NCBI GenBank assembly: GCA_031291645.1
Contig: JARLIQ010000115.1
Location: 1 to 64,000, forward strand
Reading direction: 5' to 3'
Source: Caulobacteraceae bacterium
Lineage (GTDB): Bacteria > Pseudomonadota > Alphaproteobacteria > Caulobacterales > Caulobacteraceae
Length of the DNA: 64,000 nt
Position 1 is the first letter of the stretch. Each line of letters begins with the position of its first letter. Shown in pieces: positions 1 through 8,694 of this stretch. Below the pieces are notes generated by a model. It was given only the letters and a program-made list of their open reading frames with translations. It did not search any database and was not told where the DNA came from. The translations under genes were made by a program, and so were the position numbers.

Positions 1-72
1 CTGGCCTACAACATCAAGCGGATGATCAAGATCTTCGGCGTCGGCCCGCTTATGGAGGCCATCAGGGCCTGA
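1..72 (+). CDS. Transposase, C-terminal fragment
   Basis: The first 24 codons of the window read in one frame to a TGA stop and begin LAYNIKRMIKIFG. This is the usual C-terminal signature of DDE transposases of the IS1182/IS5-like groups (LAYNLKR-type tail). The gene starts outside the window, so neither its full length nor the catalytic residues can be checked. Its position beside a toxin-antitoxin pair and an integrase fits a mobile island. Family level is moderately sure; the exact IS group is not. Confidence 0.65.
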   Translation: MAYNIKRMIKIFGVGPLMEAIRA

Positions 73-440
73 TCGCGCCGATCGGCCGCGCAGCGTCTGC
101 GCGACACGCTCACCGCCTGACTCGCGATCGGCCCGCCCCGTACGACGACAACACCCCGACTGGCGCGTTTTTCCACGGCCTCGGTCGCGAGTTGACGGAG
201 CGTCAATCGCGAAGTGGCGGCGATCTCAACCGGCGACTTATCGCTTAGCGGCAAGACCGCCGATGTGGGCGATGATTTCCACAGGACGAGGAGACGCACC
301 GCTTCCTTGATCGGAGGCGCTGACACTGGCTATCAAATCGCGACAGGCAGCGAATTTCGGTCTCGGTGGAATCGTGTCCTTGATAAGAGACGCCTGAAGG
401 ATCATGTTGAACGAAATTCGAATTTGTTGGACATCCTCCC
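73..440. other. Intergenic region after transposase, no gene seen
   Basis: No convincing gene was found on either strand. The stretch should contain the terminal inverted repeat of the element whose transposase ends at 72, but the partner end is outside the window so the repeat cannot be delimited. The last ~80 bases serve as upstream region for the antitoxin-like gene at 441. Confidence 0.4.
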
Positions 441-809
441 ATGGCTAAACACCACGAAGTTGGGCGCGCCGGCGGCGCCAAGCGCCAGCTCGCCGGAAAG
501 GTGATGGTCGGCGGCCACGTCATCAAGCGCGACGCGAGCTCAGGGCGCGTCACGTCGGTGCACGGAACCCAGGTGGAGGCCGTCATGGCCGCCGCCCAGC
601 GGTCCGGCCTTCTCGAGGAGAAGAGCGGCCGGATCGGCGGGCGGGTGAGTCCGGCCTTGGTCGAGCAGGCCAAGGCGCGAACCGGCATTGAAGCCGACAC
701 GGATCTGATCGAATTCGCGCTCGCCAACATCGCGTTGGACGACAAGTTCGCTGAAAGCTTCAAGGCCGTCCGCGGCACGGTGGATCCGGACCTGAAGCTC
801 GGCTTCTGA
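441..809 (+). CDS. Putative antitoxin of a PIN-domain toxin-antitoxin pair
   Basis: This 122-residue protein has a basic, glycine-rich N-terminus (GRAGGAKRQLAGKVMVGGHVIKRD) and an acidic C-terminal half with the segment ALVEQAKARTGIEADTDLIE. The C-terminal half resembles the toxin-wrapping tails of antitoxins paired with PIN nucleases. The stop (807-809) lies one base before the GTG of the toxin gene, so the two are translationally coupled. No standard ribbon-helix-helix, AbrB or Phd fold is obvious by eye. The assignment therefore rests on gene order, size and the tail and is inference. Such modules normally autoregulate their own promoter. Confidence 0.6.
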   Translation: MAKHHEVGRAGGAKRQLAGKVMVGGHVIKRDASSGRVTSVHGTQVEAVMAAAQRSGLLEEKSGRIGGRVSPALVEQAKARTGIEADTDLIEFALANIALDDKFAESFKAVRGTVDPDLKLGF

Positions 810-810
810 G

Positions 811-1380
811 GTGGCTGGGTTCGATGTCGCGGCCGCCCGCCGCTGGGCGCGGCTCGATCCTCGCCGGACTTTGGCTCGCCGCCCCGACGCGGCGCTTCCG
901 TTCGCCAGTCTTGACGAGTTGGCCGGACAGCCGCTGATCCTCGATACCTGCGTCTACATCGACCAGATGCAGGCTCGCGCGCCGGTGCTCGTCGAGCAGC
1001 TGATCGACACCCGGCAGGTCAATCACTCGACGGTGGCCATCCAGGAGCTGATGCACACGATCGGCGTCCTCGATCCCGACGATCCTCGCACGGCTGCGGT
1101 CGTCGAGGCGGTCACCGGCTCGATCCAGGCCATGCCTGAGCATCGGCTGTTCACGCCCGACGCCGAGGTCCTCGGCCGTGCGGCGCTCCTGGCTGGCATC
1201 CTTTCTCGCCTTCAGAGCTACGCTCGGGATTCGAGATTGAAAGCGCTGCAGGATTGCGTCCTCTTCCTCCAGGCTCAGAAGCTCGGCTTCGCTGTCCTCA
1301 CGGCCAACCTCGCCGACTTCGATCTCCTCCTCCAGCTCGTGCCGACGGGTCGGGTTCTCTTCTATCGGGCCTGCGCCTAA
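811..1380 (+). CDS. PIN-domain ribonuclease toxin (VapC-like)
   Basis: A 189-residue PIN-fold protein. The domain starts near residue 42 with LILDTCVYID, giving the first metal-binding Asp (D45). E79 (AIQELMH), D148 (LQDCVLFLQA) and the TANLADFD segment (N166, D169) supply the remaining acidic cluster expected of a Mg-dependent PIN ribonuclease. It is longer than typical VapC (~130 residues) because of an N-terminal extension of ~40 residues rich in Ala and Arg. The GTG start is one base after the antitoxin stop. The family predicts cleavage of cellular RNA when not held by the antitoxin; the target is unknown. Confidence 0.75.
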   Translation: MAGFDVAAARRWARLDPRRTLARRPDAALPFASLDELAGQPLILDTCVYIDQMQARAPVLVEQLIDTRQVNHSTVAIQELMHTIGVLDPDDPRTAAVVEAVTGSIQAMPEHRLFTPDAEVLGRAALLAGILSRLQSYARDSRLKALQDCVLFLQAQKLGFAVLTANLADFDLLLQLVPTGRVLFYRACA

Positions 1381-1597
1381 CGGCGGCTCCCAAGGATCAG
1401 GCGGTGCAGGAAACCTCGATCGGGGGGCTCCTAGACGATGGCGATTTCCATGTGCTCGATCGGCGCCTCAGGCGGTTCGATCTCTCCGAAGCTGTGGACG
1501 GCGTGCGCGCGGAGCCTCCAGTTACGTCTATTGCGAGGCCCGATGCAGGGATCGTGTTAAGAAATGTGCGATTTCCGAAGATGATCCAGACGACATG
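1381..1597. other. Intergenic region, nothing recognised
   Basis: Lies between the PIN toxin stop and the end of a short minus-strand frame. No motif, repeat or terminator hairpin with a U-tract was seen. Confidence 0.4.
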
Positions 1598-1735
1598 TTA
1601 GGCGGATCGGACGGGCAGTGAGCGGCCGGCCGGTTGGGGGCACACCAGCGCCCGGCACGCAGCGGCCGAGACGTTCAGCAACGCTTCGTACTGAAGATTG
1701 TCGGCGTCGATGAAAATCGACGGGACCGCCGGCAT
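1598..1735 (-). CDS. Short hypothetical ORF downstream of integrase
   Basis: A 45-codon minus-strand frame starts with ATG 9 bases after the integrase stop. The N-terminal part reads MPAVPSIFIDADNLQYEALL. The IFIDADNL segment looks like the first strand of NYN/PIN-like nuclease domains (FVDGDN type), but the frame ends far too early for a complete domain. It could be a truncated remnant of an island gene or chance coding. There is no clear ribosome binding site. Function is not assigned. Confidence 0.25.
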   Translation of the reverse strand: MPAVPSIFIDADNLQYEALLNVSAAACRALVCPQPAGRSLPVRSA

Positions 1736-1744
1736 GCTCGCGCG

Positions 1745-3139
1745 TCAGGTGGCTTCCGCCGGGGCCGGGAGGCTTGCCGACTTCTGCTTGCGCGGGCCTA
1801 GCGGCTTGCCAATGCGAGGATCCGGCGGCGTCGGATCGAAGGCTTCATCGCCGATCCGGCGCGAGGCGAGTTTGGGCCAGACCCGTTCACGCGGCTTGCC
1901 GTCCTTGTGCGCCGCGGCGCCCGCCGAGACGATGTAGCTCGACAGCTTCTGCTGCGCGGCCCGCAGATGGTCGCCCATCAACTTGTCGCGGGTGATGTAG
2001 CCGGCGTTCACGTCCGGCAGGCGGTGGTTCATCAGAAGGTGCATGTCGATCTCGGAGAGCCCCGCGGCCTGGCCGAGCGTCCGGTAAGACTGACGAAGGT
2101 CGTTGCCCCACTTGGAGAGCCGGTCGCGGTCCTCCTTGTGCTCGACCAAGTGGCCTTCCTGGCTCCCGGCCGCGAAAATCCACCTTTCAGCATTCTCGGC
2201 GTGCAGCATCCGGCTGGCGCGCATCGCGCGGACGAGGCACCGGATCATTTCCCGGGACAGCGGGATATCGAAAGCGCGCTTGGCGCCGCCTTTCGGCCTC
2301 GGAATGTGCAGGACGCGGCGTGCGAAACTGAAGTGGGCGACCTCGGCCTGCCGCAGCGCCGTAGGCCGGCTCCCCGACAGCAGGGTGAAGAGGTGGAACT
2401 CCCGGCGGATCGGGTGCCGCAGGCGGGCGACTTGCTCGATCCAGGCGGGAAGGTCGAAGGCGCCCATGGCGGTGTCTCGCCGCTTCTCGTCGTTCCAGTC
2501 CACCGCGGAGGTCGGATTGTCCGGCGGCAGCTCACGGGCGCTGCGTCGTGCGTGGTTGTAGATGGCGCGCAAGGTCCGCATGCATCCGTTGGCGCCGTAG
2601 GGACCGCAATCCTTCGTCAGCTGATCATGGCGATCAGAGACCATGCGAGGGTTATCGCACAGGGTCATCAGCGGGACATCGAGCCAGTCCTTCATCAGGC
2701 GCTCGACGTGATCGCCATAGCCAGCGATGGTAGCGGCGCTGCGATCCTTCCGTTCAAGGAAGACCTTGTAACGAGCCCAGGCCGAACGCAGCGTGATGTC
2801 GCCGGCCTTCTGGATCGCCAGCCCCGCTGCCGCCTTCGCCTTGGCCGCTGCGGCGGCCTCCGCCGCGTATTCGCCGCGACCGATTTTCGCCAGCTCGTCC
2901 TTGGCCTTGGTCCGCGCTTCCCGGGTCGATAGTTCGTCGACGGAGCCGATGGCGACCTTCTTGGTGCGGCGCTTGCCGCCTTCCCAGAACTCGCTCTGGA
3001 CCGTGAAGGTCATCTTCCGCTTGCCGACGACGAGGAAGAAGCCCTTCAGGTCAGTGTCGCGAACCAGGTACTGCCCCTCGTCCGCAGGGGCGAGGCGCGA
3101 GATCATCTTGTCGTTCAGGGTAGCGCGGAAATCACTCAT
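1745..3139 (-). CDS. Tyrosine-type site-specific integrase (phage/island)
   Basis: A 464-residue integrase of the P4-like, DUF4102-containing group. An N-terminal arm-binding domain (about residues 1-90, with KMISRLAPAD and LKGFFLVVGK) is followed by an Ala/Lys linker, a core-binding SAM-like domain (~115-205) and the catalytic domain. Active-site residues visible are R258 (SGSRPT), K283 (RPKGGAKR), R349, H372 (LLMNHRLP) and Y381 (GYITRD). The first position of the HxxR box is Asn (N346 in NDLRQ), not His. The gene reads away from the tRNA-like attachment sequence at 3331-3367, with its start only ~190 bp from it, which is the usual position for an island integrase. Confidence 0.9.
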   Translation of the reverse strand: MSDFRATLNDKMISRLAPADEGQYLVRDTDLKGFFLVVGKRKMTFTVQSEFWEGGKRRTKKVAIGSVDELSTREARTKAKDELAKIGRGEYAAEAAAAAKAKAAAGLAIQKAGDITLRSAWARYKVFLERKDRSAATIAGYGDHVERLMKDWLDVPLMTLCDNPRMVSDRHDQLTKDCGPYGANGCMRTLRAIYNHARRSARELPPDNPTSAVDWNDEKRRDTAMGAFDLPAWIEQVARLRHPIRREFHLFTLLSGSRPTALRQAEVAHFSFARRVLHIPRPKGGAKRAFDIPLSREMIRCLVRAMRASRMLHAENAERWIFAAGSQEGHLVEHKEDRDRLSKWGNDLRQSYRTLGQAAGLSEIDMHLLMNHRLPDVNAGYITRDKLMGDHLRAAQQKLSSYIVSAGAAAHKDGKPRERVWPKLASRRIGDEAFDPTPPDPRIGKPLGPRKQKSASLPAPAEAT

Positions 3140-3330
3140 CGGGGTTGGATGTATTTTTAGGACGGGATTTTTAAGACGGGGCTTATGGCGGGGTTGGCGC
3201 CCCGCGGGTTTGCAAGGGCGACCTACGACAAAACCCTATCGGACGCGAAAAACACTTGCAACTACAATAGGTTCATCGCGTTCTGGCGTAGAAGGGGCGG
3301 TTCGCGGAAAGCAGGATTATCGGAACTGAG

Positions 3331-3367
3331 AATCTGAGGGTCAGACGTTCGAATCGTCCCGGGCGCG
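3331..3367 (+). repeat. tRNA 3'-half fragment, probable attachment site (att)
   Basis: The sequence can be read as the 3' half of a tRNA on the plus strand: anticodon 3' stem TCTGA, variable loop GGGTC, T-arm GACG-TTCGAAT-CGTC with a 7-base loop, acceptor strand CGGGCGC and discriminator G. The acceptor strand and stem fit alphaproteobacterial tRNA-Arg. No 5' half is present and no CCA follows. This is the classic picture of the duplicated tRNA end left by integration. The integrase lies just to the left, so this is probably the right end of the island; an intact tRNA would lie left of the window. Part of the fragment (3341 on) also encodes the C-terminus of the deaminase. Confidence 0.6.
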
Positions 3368-3865
3368 GTTGGCGAACAGCGCGTCGGTCTCCTCCGACAG
3401 GACTCCGCCCAGCACGCGGACCTGCGAGAAGTCGGCGCGGGCGCAGACCTCGACGGCGGACAGGCGGATCTGCGGAACGCCCAGCTCGGCCAGCCGCTCG
3501 ATGCTGGTGCCGTAGACCACCGCGCCGACGCCGGCCCAGATCAGGGCGCCCATGCACATCGGGCACGGCTCAGCCGTGGTGTAGAGCACCGTGGAGGCCA
3601 GGCCGTCCGGGCCGCGCCGGGCGACATAGTCGTTCAGGGCCACGACCTCGCCGTGCAGAGTCGGGTTCAGGTGGGCGCCGTTGACGCCCCTGGCCACGAC
3701 GGCCCCACTCGCGGCGTCGACGATCACTGCGCCGAACGGCCAGACGGCGTTGCCGCCCCCCTCGGCGATGGCCATGCGCATGTTGCGCGCATGGTCCATC
3801 GCTTCGAGCGCAACCAGGGGCGCCACGGTCGCCTCGTCTCCATCCTGCCCGTCCATCAGACCCAT
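3341..3865 (-). CDS. Nucleoside/base deaminase (CDA-fold, guanine or tRNA-adenosine deaminase type)
   Basis: This 174-residue zinc deaminase carries the two family motifs: H71-G-E73 (LHGEVVALND; usually HAE) and P100-C-x2-C (AEPCPMCMGALIWAG). These give one His, two Cys and the proton-shuttling Glu. The layout matches small soluble deaminases such as guanine deaminase GuaD or TadA relatives; by sight I cannot separate these. Its last residues (ANRARDDSNV) are encoded within the tRNA-like attachment fragment, so integration may have replaced the original 3' end of the gene. It has no operon partner: the TonB receptor gene lies upstream on the same strand with an 85-bp gap. Confidence 0.8.
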   Translation of the reverse strand: MGLMDGQDGDEATVAPLVALEAMDHARNMRMAIAEGGGNAVWPFGAVIVDAASGAVVARGVNGAHLNPTLHGEVVALNDYVARRGPDGLASTVLYTTAEPCPMCMGALIWAGVGAVVYGTSIERLAELGVPQIRLSAVEVCARADFSQVRVLGGVLSEETDALFANRARDDSNV

Positions 3866-3950
3866 CCGTTTCGCCCCGAGACGGCGCTCCCATCGAAGAA
3901 CCGTCCCGAGGCGGCGGCGGACGAGCGCTCAGGCCACGCCGGCGCACTCA

Positions 3951-6245
3951 TCAGAACGCGTAGCGCACCGTGCCGAACACCTGCAAGGGCGGAATATACT
4001 GCTGGTCGGTAGTGAAGCTGCCGAAGGGATTGGAGTAACGCGTTTCCACCCCGGCCTTGTTGAACAGGTTGGTCGCCGTAAGCGCATAGGTGAACTTGCT
4101 CTGGTCCGGCGTGTACTCAAAATTCAGGTTCCAGATACCGTAGGACGGCACCCGATCAAGGGACGAAGTGTCGAATATCCGGTAGACGAAGTTACCGCGA
4201 TAGACGAACTCGACCCGCGAGCGGAGGATTCCGCCGTGGATGTCGAGCGTGTGTTCGAGCGCCAGCGAGCCCTGCCAGTCCGGCATCTTCGGCACCGGAT
4301 TGCCGTCGGTGTTCCGCGCGGCGGCCAGGACGGCGCTGATGGTATAGGCGTCATAGGGGCCATAGCCCAGCGCCGCCGCCGCCTTCCGCGCGGCCGCCGC
4401 CAGCGAGGGGTCGAGCGCCACATAGTTCTGGGTGAAGTTGCCCTTCAGCCGGGTGATGTTGCCGGTCAGCCGCAGGGAGCGGGTGATGGCGAAGTCACCC
4501 TCGGCTTCGACGCCATAGATATGGGCCTCCGGCACGTTCGACACACCGCCCTGATAGGGGATCGGGTCTTCCTCTTCGTACTGGAAGTTCTTGTAGTCAT
4601 AGAAGAAGGCGGCCAGGTTCAGGGTCAGCCGGCTGTCCAGGAACCGGTTCTTCGAACCGATCTCGAAGGCCGACACGGTTTCTGGCTTGAAGATCTGCGG
4701 CGCGAGGACCGGGCTGTTGTTCAGGTTGACCCCGCCCGGCTTGAAGCCGCGAGACCAGCTGCCGTAGATCATGTTCGCCGGCGTGACGTCCGCGTCCAGC
4801 TCGACCTTGCCGGTCAGCTCCGAGTCCGAGGTCGTCAGGTGCGTCAGCGGCGAATAGAGCAGGAAGTCGGTGTTGGTGGTGCTGTGGATGTTCTCGTCCG
4901 TATAGCGCAGCCCGCCGGTCAGCCTCAGCCAGGGCGTGATGTGCACCGTGGCCTGGCCGAAGCCGGCGTAGGTCTGCCGGACGTAATAGGTGAAGACGCT
5001 GTAGTTGAAGTTATACGGCAGGTTGGACTTGGACGTCGGGAAGGTGATCGTCGGATTGGCGTCCGTGCCCTCGAACTCATAGAACGTGCCGGACGAGTTT
5101 TCCTTCATATAGAAGGCGCCGATGATCCAGTCGACGCGGCCGCCTGGCTTGGATGACAGGTTGAACTCCTGGCTGACGGTATGGCCGGAGTCGTTCCAGT
5201 AGGCATAGTCGTAGCGGTGGATGATCGAATAGCTGAGGCGGCCGTTATCGACGTTGTCGACGTTGTGCGACTGCTGGTAGGCGGTCAGCGACTTGAAGGT
5301 GGCGAATGGCAGGTCCCATTCCAGATCCGCCGAGGCCATGAAGAAGCCCAGCTTGTAGGTGTTCGGGAAGTCCTGGCTGATATCCCTGGGATTCGGGTTC
5401 GGATCGTAGATGCTTTTCATCCCCGCCCCGTGGTTGGACTGGTGGAACCCCTGGGCCGACAGGGTGAGCGACAGGGTGCTGGTCGGCTGCAGCAACAGCG
5501 AGACCTTGCCCGCATAGTCGTTCTCGTCGTCCAGCTTGTAGTTGGACCGCCCGGTCTCGGTGGCGAAGCCGTCGTGCGAGGTCCTGTCGAAGGCGACGCG
5601 CAAGGCGACCTTGTCGTTGACCGGGATATTCAGCGCCCCGTTGGCCTTGATCAGGTTGTAGGTGCCGTAGGACACCGACGCATAGCCGTTGTAGCCGCTG
5701 GTCGTCGGCTTGGCGGTGATGACGTTGATCGCTCCGCCGGTCGAGGCCTGGCCGAACACCGTCCCCTGGGGCCCACGCAGCACCTCCACCCGCACCGGGT
5801 CTAGGAAGGTCACGCCGAGGTCGTCGGGCCGGGCGATGTAGACGCCGTCGACGTGGAACGACACGCCGGGCTGGGAGCTGCCGTTGTCGCCGGTGTCGTA
5901 GCCGACCCCGCGGATCGCCACGACCTGATTATAGGGGCCGTTCTTGGCCACCGTCAGGCCGGGAACCTCGCCGTTCAACTCGTCGACGCGGCGGATGTTG
6001 TCCTTCTGAAGCACGTCCGAAGAAACCGCGGAGATCGCCACCGCCGCCTTCTGCACCGTTGTTTGGCGCTTCTCGGCGGTCACCACCACCTCCTGCACCG
6101 CCGTATCGGACGCTGCGGCCGCTGCGGCCCCCGCGCCCGCCGTCTCGGCCGCGTGAGCGGCGCTCGCCGCCGCCAGGGCCATCACCGAAACACCCGCCAG
6201 CGCGCCAAGGCGCCGTTTGCCGCTCGCTTGCGATATCATCGCCAT
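3951..6245 (-). CDS. TonB-dependent outer-membrane receptor
   Basis: The chosen ATG (6245) gives 764 residues and starts a classical signal peptide (basic KRRLGALAG, hydrophobic core, AHA cleavage region). A GGGGGACA ribosome site precedes it; a longer in-frame start at 6323 would put 26 odd residues before the signal. The TonB box/plug begins at VQEVVVTAEKRQTTVQ, followed by the plug signature VEVLRGPQGTVFGQASTGG and a 22-strand-type barrel ending in the aromatic residue F. Such receptors import large or scarce ligands across the outer membrane using ExbBD/TonB energy. The ligand is unknown. The neighbouring oxygenases, amidase and MFS carrier suggest an aromatic or amide substrate rather than a siderophore. 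Confidence 0.92.
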   Translation of the reverse strand: MAMISQASGKRRLGALAGVSVMALAAASAAHAAETAGAGAAAAAASDTAVQEVVVTAEKRQTTVQKAAVAISAVSSDVLQKDNIRRVDELNGEVPGLTVAKNGPYNQVVAIRGVGYDTGDNGSSQPGVSFHVDGVYIARPDDLGVTFLDPVRVEVLRGPQGTVFGQASTGGAINVITAKPTTSGYNGYASVSYGTYNLIKANGALNIPVNDKVALRVAFDRTSHDGFATETGRSNYKLDDENDYAGKVSLLLQPTSTLSLTLSAQGFHQSNHGAGMKSIYDPNPNPRDISQDFPNTYKLGFFMASADLEWDLPFATFKSLTAYQQSHNVDNVDNGRLSYSIIHRYDYAYWNDSGHTVSQEFNLSSKPGGRVDWIIGAFYMKENSSGTFYEFEGTDANPTITFPTSKSNLPYNFNYSVFTYYVRQTYAGFGQATVHITPWLRLTGGLRYTDENIHSTTNTDFLLYSPLTHLTTSDSELTGKVELDADVTPANMIYGSWSRGFKPGGVNLNNSPVLAPQIFKPETVSAFEIGSKNRFLDSRLTLNLAAFFYDYKNFQYEEEDPIPYQGGVSNVPEAHIYGVEAEGDFAITRSLRLTGNITRLKGNFTQNYVALDPSLAAAARKAAAALGYGPYDAYTISAVLAAARNTDGNPVPKMPDWQGSLALEHTLDIHGGILRSRVEFVYRGNFVYRIFDTSSLDRVPSYGIWNLNFEYTPDQSKFTYALTATNLFNKAGVETRYSNPFGSFTTDQQYIPPLQVFGTVRYAF

Positions 6246-6701
6246 TGTCCCCCACAATTGACAATTGAAAGGCTCCTCCGCCGGACACAGTGTGCCTGCG
6301 GCTAGCCATAAAGCCGCCCCCAACTCCGTCGCGGTTACAGTTCAAGGGGCGACAGCGCCCCTCTTTCTTCAGAAGGTCTGGTCTTTACATCTGCGTTCTA
6401 GTCGGAGCGTTTGTTCGCCGTCGTCAGGTATTCTGCGTAACACTGCTGGCGCATGGCTTCGCGGACAAACACAAGGGGGTCGGCGAAGTTGGGCGAATTT
6501 GCCCAGCCCGCGTTCACGACAGGCGCCGCACCGCTCATTCGGTTGGCATAACACATGCATAATTTACTTACATATGGCGGCGTAGGCCCAGGCGGGCCGG
6601 CCGGTGGCCCATAGGCGGCTGTGTTGCATCGGCCTTGATTGAGGCGCTACCCTGCGGACGCCGACGGACCGCCGCCGCGGATCGTTGACCGGAGTGACGA
6701 C
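6246..6701. other. Divergent promoter region between TonB receptor and TetR gene
   Basis: 456 bases without a gene. Near the receptor start there is a repeated CAATTG pair (6254-6268, ACAATTGACAATTG), and near the TetR gene the 12-mer TTTACTTACATA (6563-6574) that recurs at 8792. The AT content rises around 6555-6575, as expected for a promoter. Nothing else was recognised. Confidence 0.5.
6563..6574. promoter_or_regulatory. Candidate TetR operator, copy 1
   Basis: TTTACTTACATA, identical over 12 bases to 8792-8803, and sharing TTACTTA with copies near 12004 and 16032. It lies ~130 bp upstream of the TetR-family gene and in the promoter region shared with the TonB receptor, so autoregulation and receptor control are both possible. 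Binding by the neighbouring TetR protein is inference. Confidence 0.45.
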
Positions 6702-7415
6702 ATGGATGCTGAGGCTTCGCCAGGACCGTCCCCTGTAAAGGGGCGGAAACGCGACGCTGAGCGCACTCGCAAGGCCATATTGGCCGCCGCCTTGAAGGAA
6801 TTCGCCCAGCAGGGCTATTCCGGCGCCCGGATCGAGAAGATCGCCCAGGCGGCCAAGTGCAACATCCGCATGCTGTACCACTACTTCGGCAGCAAGAAGA
6901 ACCTGTACGTCGCCGTGCTCGAAGGCGCCTACGACGACATCCGCAAGCGCGAAGCCCAGCTGCGAATCGACCTGGAGCAGCCGCTGGACGGCCTGCTCGA
7001 ACTGCTGCGGTTCACCTTCGACTATTTCGAGAAGAACCCCAGCTTCGAGGGCCTCTTGCGCGCGGAGAACGTCATGCACGGCAAGTTTGTGCGCCGCCTG
7101 GCCCACGTCACCGAGGCCGGCTTCCCGCTGCGCAAGACCATCGCCGACCTGATCGCCAGCGGTCAGAGCAAGGGCGTGCTGCGGCCCGACCTCGATCCGG
7201 TGCAGATCTATGTGACCATCACCGCCCTGAGCCGGTTCCACCTGGCCAACGCCTTCTCCCTGTCGGCCCTGCTGGACACGGACATGACCCGCCCCGAGTG
7301 GCGGCGGGCGCGCTGGAACCATTCGGTCGAGCTGATGAAGGCCTATCTGACGACCCAGCCGGACGCCAAGGCCGGCCAGGGCGCCGTCGACGCCCTGCTC
7401 GAGGCCGTCGACTAG
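6702..7415 (+). CDS. TetR/AcrR-family transcriptional regulator
   Basis: The start at 6702 is preceded by GGAG and gives 237 residues. A helix-turn-helix spans roughly residues 20-65: KRDAERTRKAILAAALKEFA, then GYSGARIEKIAQAAKCNIRMLYHYFGSKKNLY, the standard TetR recognition region ending in YHYFGSKK. The C-terminal half is an all-helical ligand/dimer domain. It sits alone between the receptor promoter region and a convergent oxygenase gene. It probably controls the surrounding TonB receptor, oxygenases and MFS carrier through the TTACTTA elements; ligand and regulon are inferred only. Confidence 0.9.
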   Translation: MDAEASPGPSPVKGRKRDAERTRKAILAAALKEFAQQGYSGARIEKIAQAAKCNIRMLYHYFGSKKNLYVAVLEGAYDDIRKREAQLRIDLEQPLDGLLELLRFTFDYFEKNPSFEGLLRAENVMHGKFVRRLAHVTEAGFPLRKTIADLIASGQSKGVLRPDLDPVQIYVTITALSRFHLANAFSLSALLDTDMTRPEWRRARWNHSVELMKAYLTTQPDAKAGQGAVDALLEAVD

Positions 7416-7564
7416 CCGCGCTGATAGTGATCAAGCCGATGACGCTCCGGCCGGAGGCATCCGCGCCGGCATGCCGTGGACGCCCTATTCACCGTTGACC
7501 GAGCGGGGACGCCGAATCCGGCGCCCATGGACGCCAAGACGCGCTTGAGCAAGACGGGGATACT

Positions 7565-8545
7565 CTAGCTGGCCTTGCGGTAGGTCTTGCGGAACATCTC
7601 GTCGACGTGCTGACCGAAGGTGGTGGTGGGCGGCGGCCGGTCCGCCAAGTCCCGGCACGTCGGCACGCAGTCGAAGCTGTAGTCGTAGCTCGGGTTGAAG
7701 AAGGTCGGGACCGAGTAGCGGTCGCGACCGCTGACGTTGTTGAACACCCGGTGCATGGTCGAGTGGTAGAGGCCGTTGGTGATGCGGGGGATCATGTCGC
7801 CGAGGTTGACCACGAAGGCGCCCGCCACCGGATCGGCGCGGATCCAGTCGCCGTCGGCGTTCTGCACCTCCAGCCCGCCGGCCTCGTCCTGCAGCAGCAT
7901 GGTGATCAGGCCCCAGTCGGTGTGGGCGCCGGACCCGATCTGGTTGAACTCGGCCTTCCGCGGCTGCGGCGGATAATGGAGCAGGCGGATCGAGCACGAC
8001 GGCTCGACGAGGCCGTCGGCGAAATAGTCCTCGTCGAGGTCCAGCGACAGGGCCAGGCAGCCGGCCAGATGCCGGCCCAGGCGCAGCATCGCCTCCATGT
8101 AGGCCTCGATCTGTTCGCGAAAGCCCGGCAGGTCGCGCGGCCATCGGTTGGGCCCGACATAAGGCGTCTTCTTCAGCACCAGCGGATGGTCGGGCGCAAG
8201 GTCCTGCGCCAGCATGAACCCCTCCTTCAGGTCCGGCGGCGAGCCCTCGTCCAGGGTCTGGGCGCCCATCGGCTCATAGCCGCGCATGATCTCGGAGTCG
8301 GCGATGTCGAGTTCCATCTTGCGTTCGAGCGGCAGGTCGAAATAGCCGCGCGCGCAGTCGACCTGGGCCTGCAGCAGTTCCAGTGGGACGCCGTGGTTGA
8401 TCACATAGAAAAAGCCGGTCTCGCGGGCCGCCTTGTGGATGTTCCAAGCCACGGCCTGGCGTTTGGCCCGGTCCGGCGAAAAGCTGTCGGTGAGGTCGAT
8501 CAACGGGATCGACGTCGGGGTTGCGGGCGGATTGTAGATGATCAT
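7565..8545 (-). CDS. 2-oxoglutarate/Fe(II)-type oxygenase, isopenicillin N synthase family
   Basis: A 326-residue protein from an ATG preceded by GGGGG (a TTG at 8614 would add 23 residues). It opens with the DIOX_N domain (SIPLIDLTDSF, TGFFYVINHGVP). The double-stranded beta-helix core shows the iron ligands H208-x-D210 (GAHTDWG) and H265 (TMHRV), and the co-substrate anchor R276-x-S278 (RYSVPTF). The family hydroxylates, desaturates or cyclises small molecules in the cytosol. A second member lies at 12220-13236. Substrate unknown. The divergent region at 8546-8850 contains a TTTACTTACATA element. Confidence 0.9.
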   Translation of the reverse strand: MIIYNPPATPTSIPLIDLTDSFSPDRAKRQAVAWNIHKAARETGFFYVINHGVPLELLQAQVDCARGYFDLPLERKMELDIADSEIMRGYEPMGAQTLDEGSPPDLKEGFMLAQDLAPDHPLVLKKTPYVGPNRWPRDLPGFREQIEAYMEAMLRLGRHLAGCLALSLDLDEDYFADGLVEPSCSIRLLHYPPQPRKAEFNQIGSGAHTDWGLITMLLQDEAGGLEVQNADGDWIRADPVAGAFVVNLGDMIPRITNGLYHSTMHRVFNNVSGRDRYSVPTFFNPSYDYSFDCVPTCRDLADRPPPTTTFGQHVDEMFRKTYRKAS

Positions 8546-8694
8546 GACGCCCCCAGGACCGGCCTTGCTATCGACGTTGACCGCATGCAGCGCCGCACGG
8601 ATCGGGCCGGTCAAGCCGGTCCGGCCGGTCCCGCGGCCGTCGCCGTTGAACTGTGCGCAAGGCGGGCGCCGGCTCGAAATCCCGCATGAAATTT

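Noticed and set aside
3331..3367. Complete tRNA gene
   Set aside because: Only the 3' half is present; the 5' anticodon stem does not pair, no D-arm is seen and no CCA follows.
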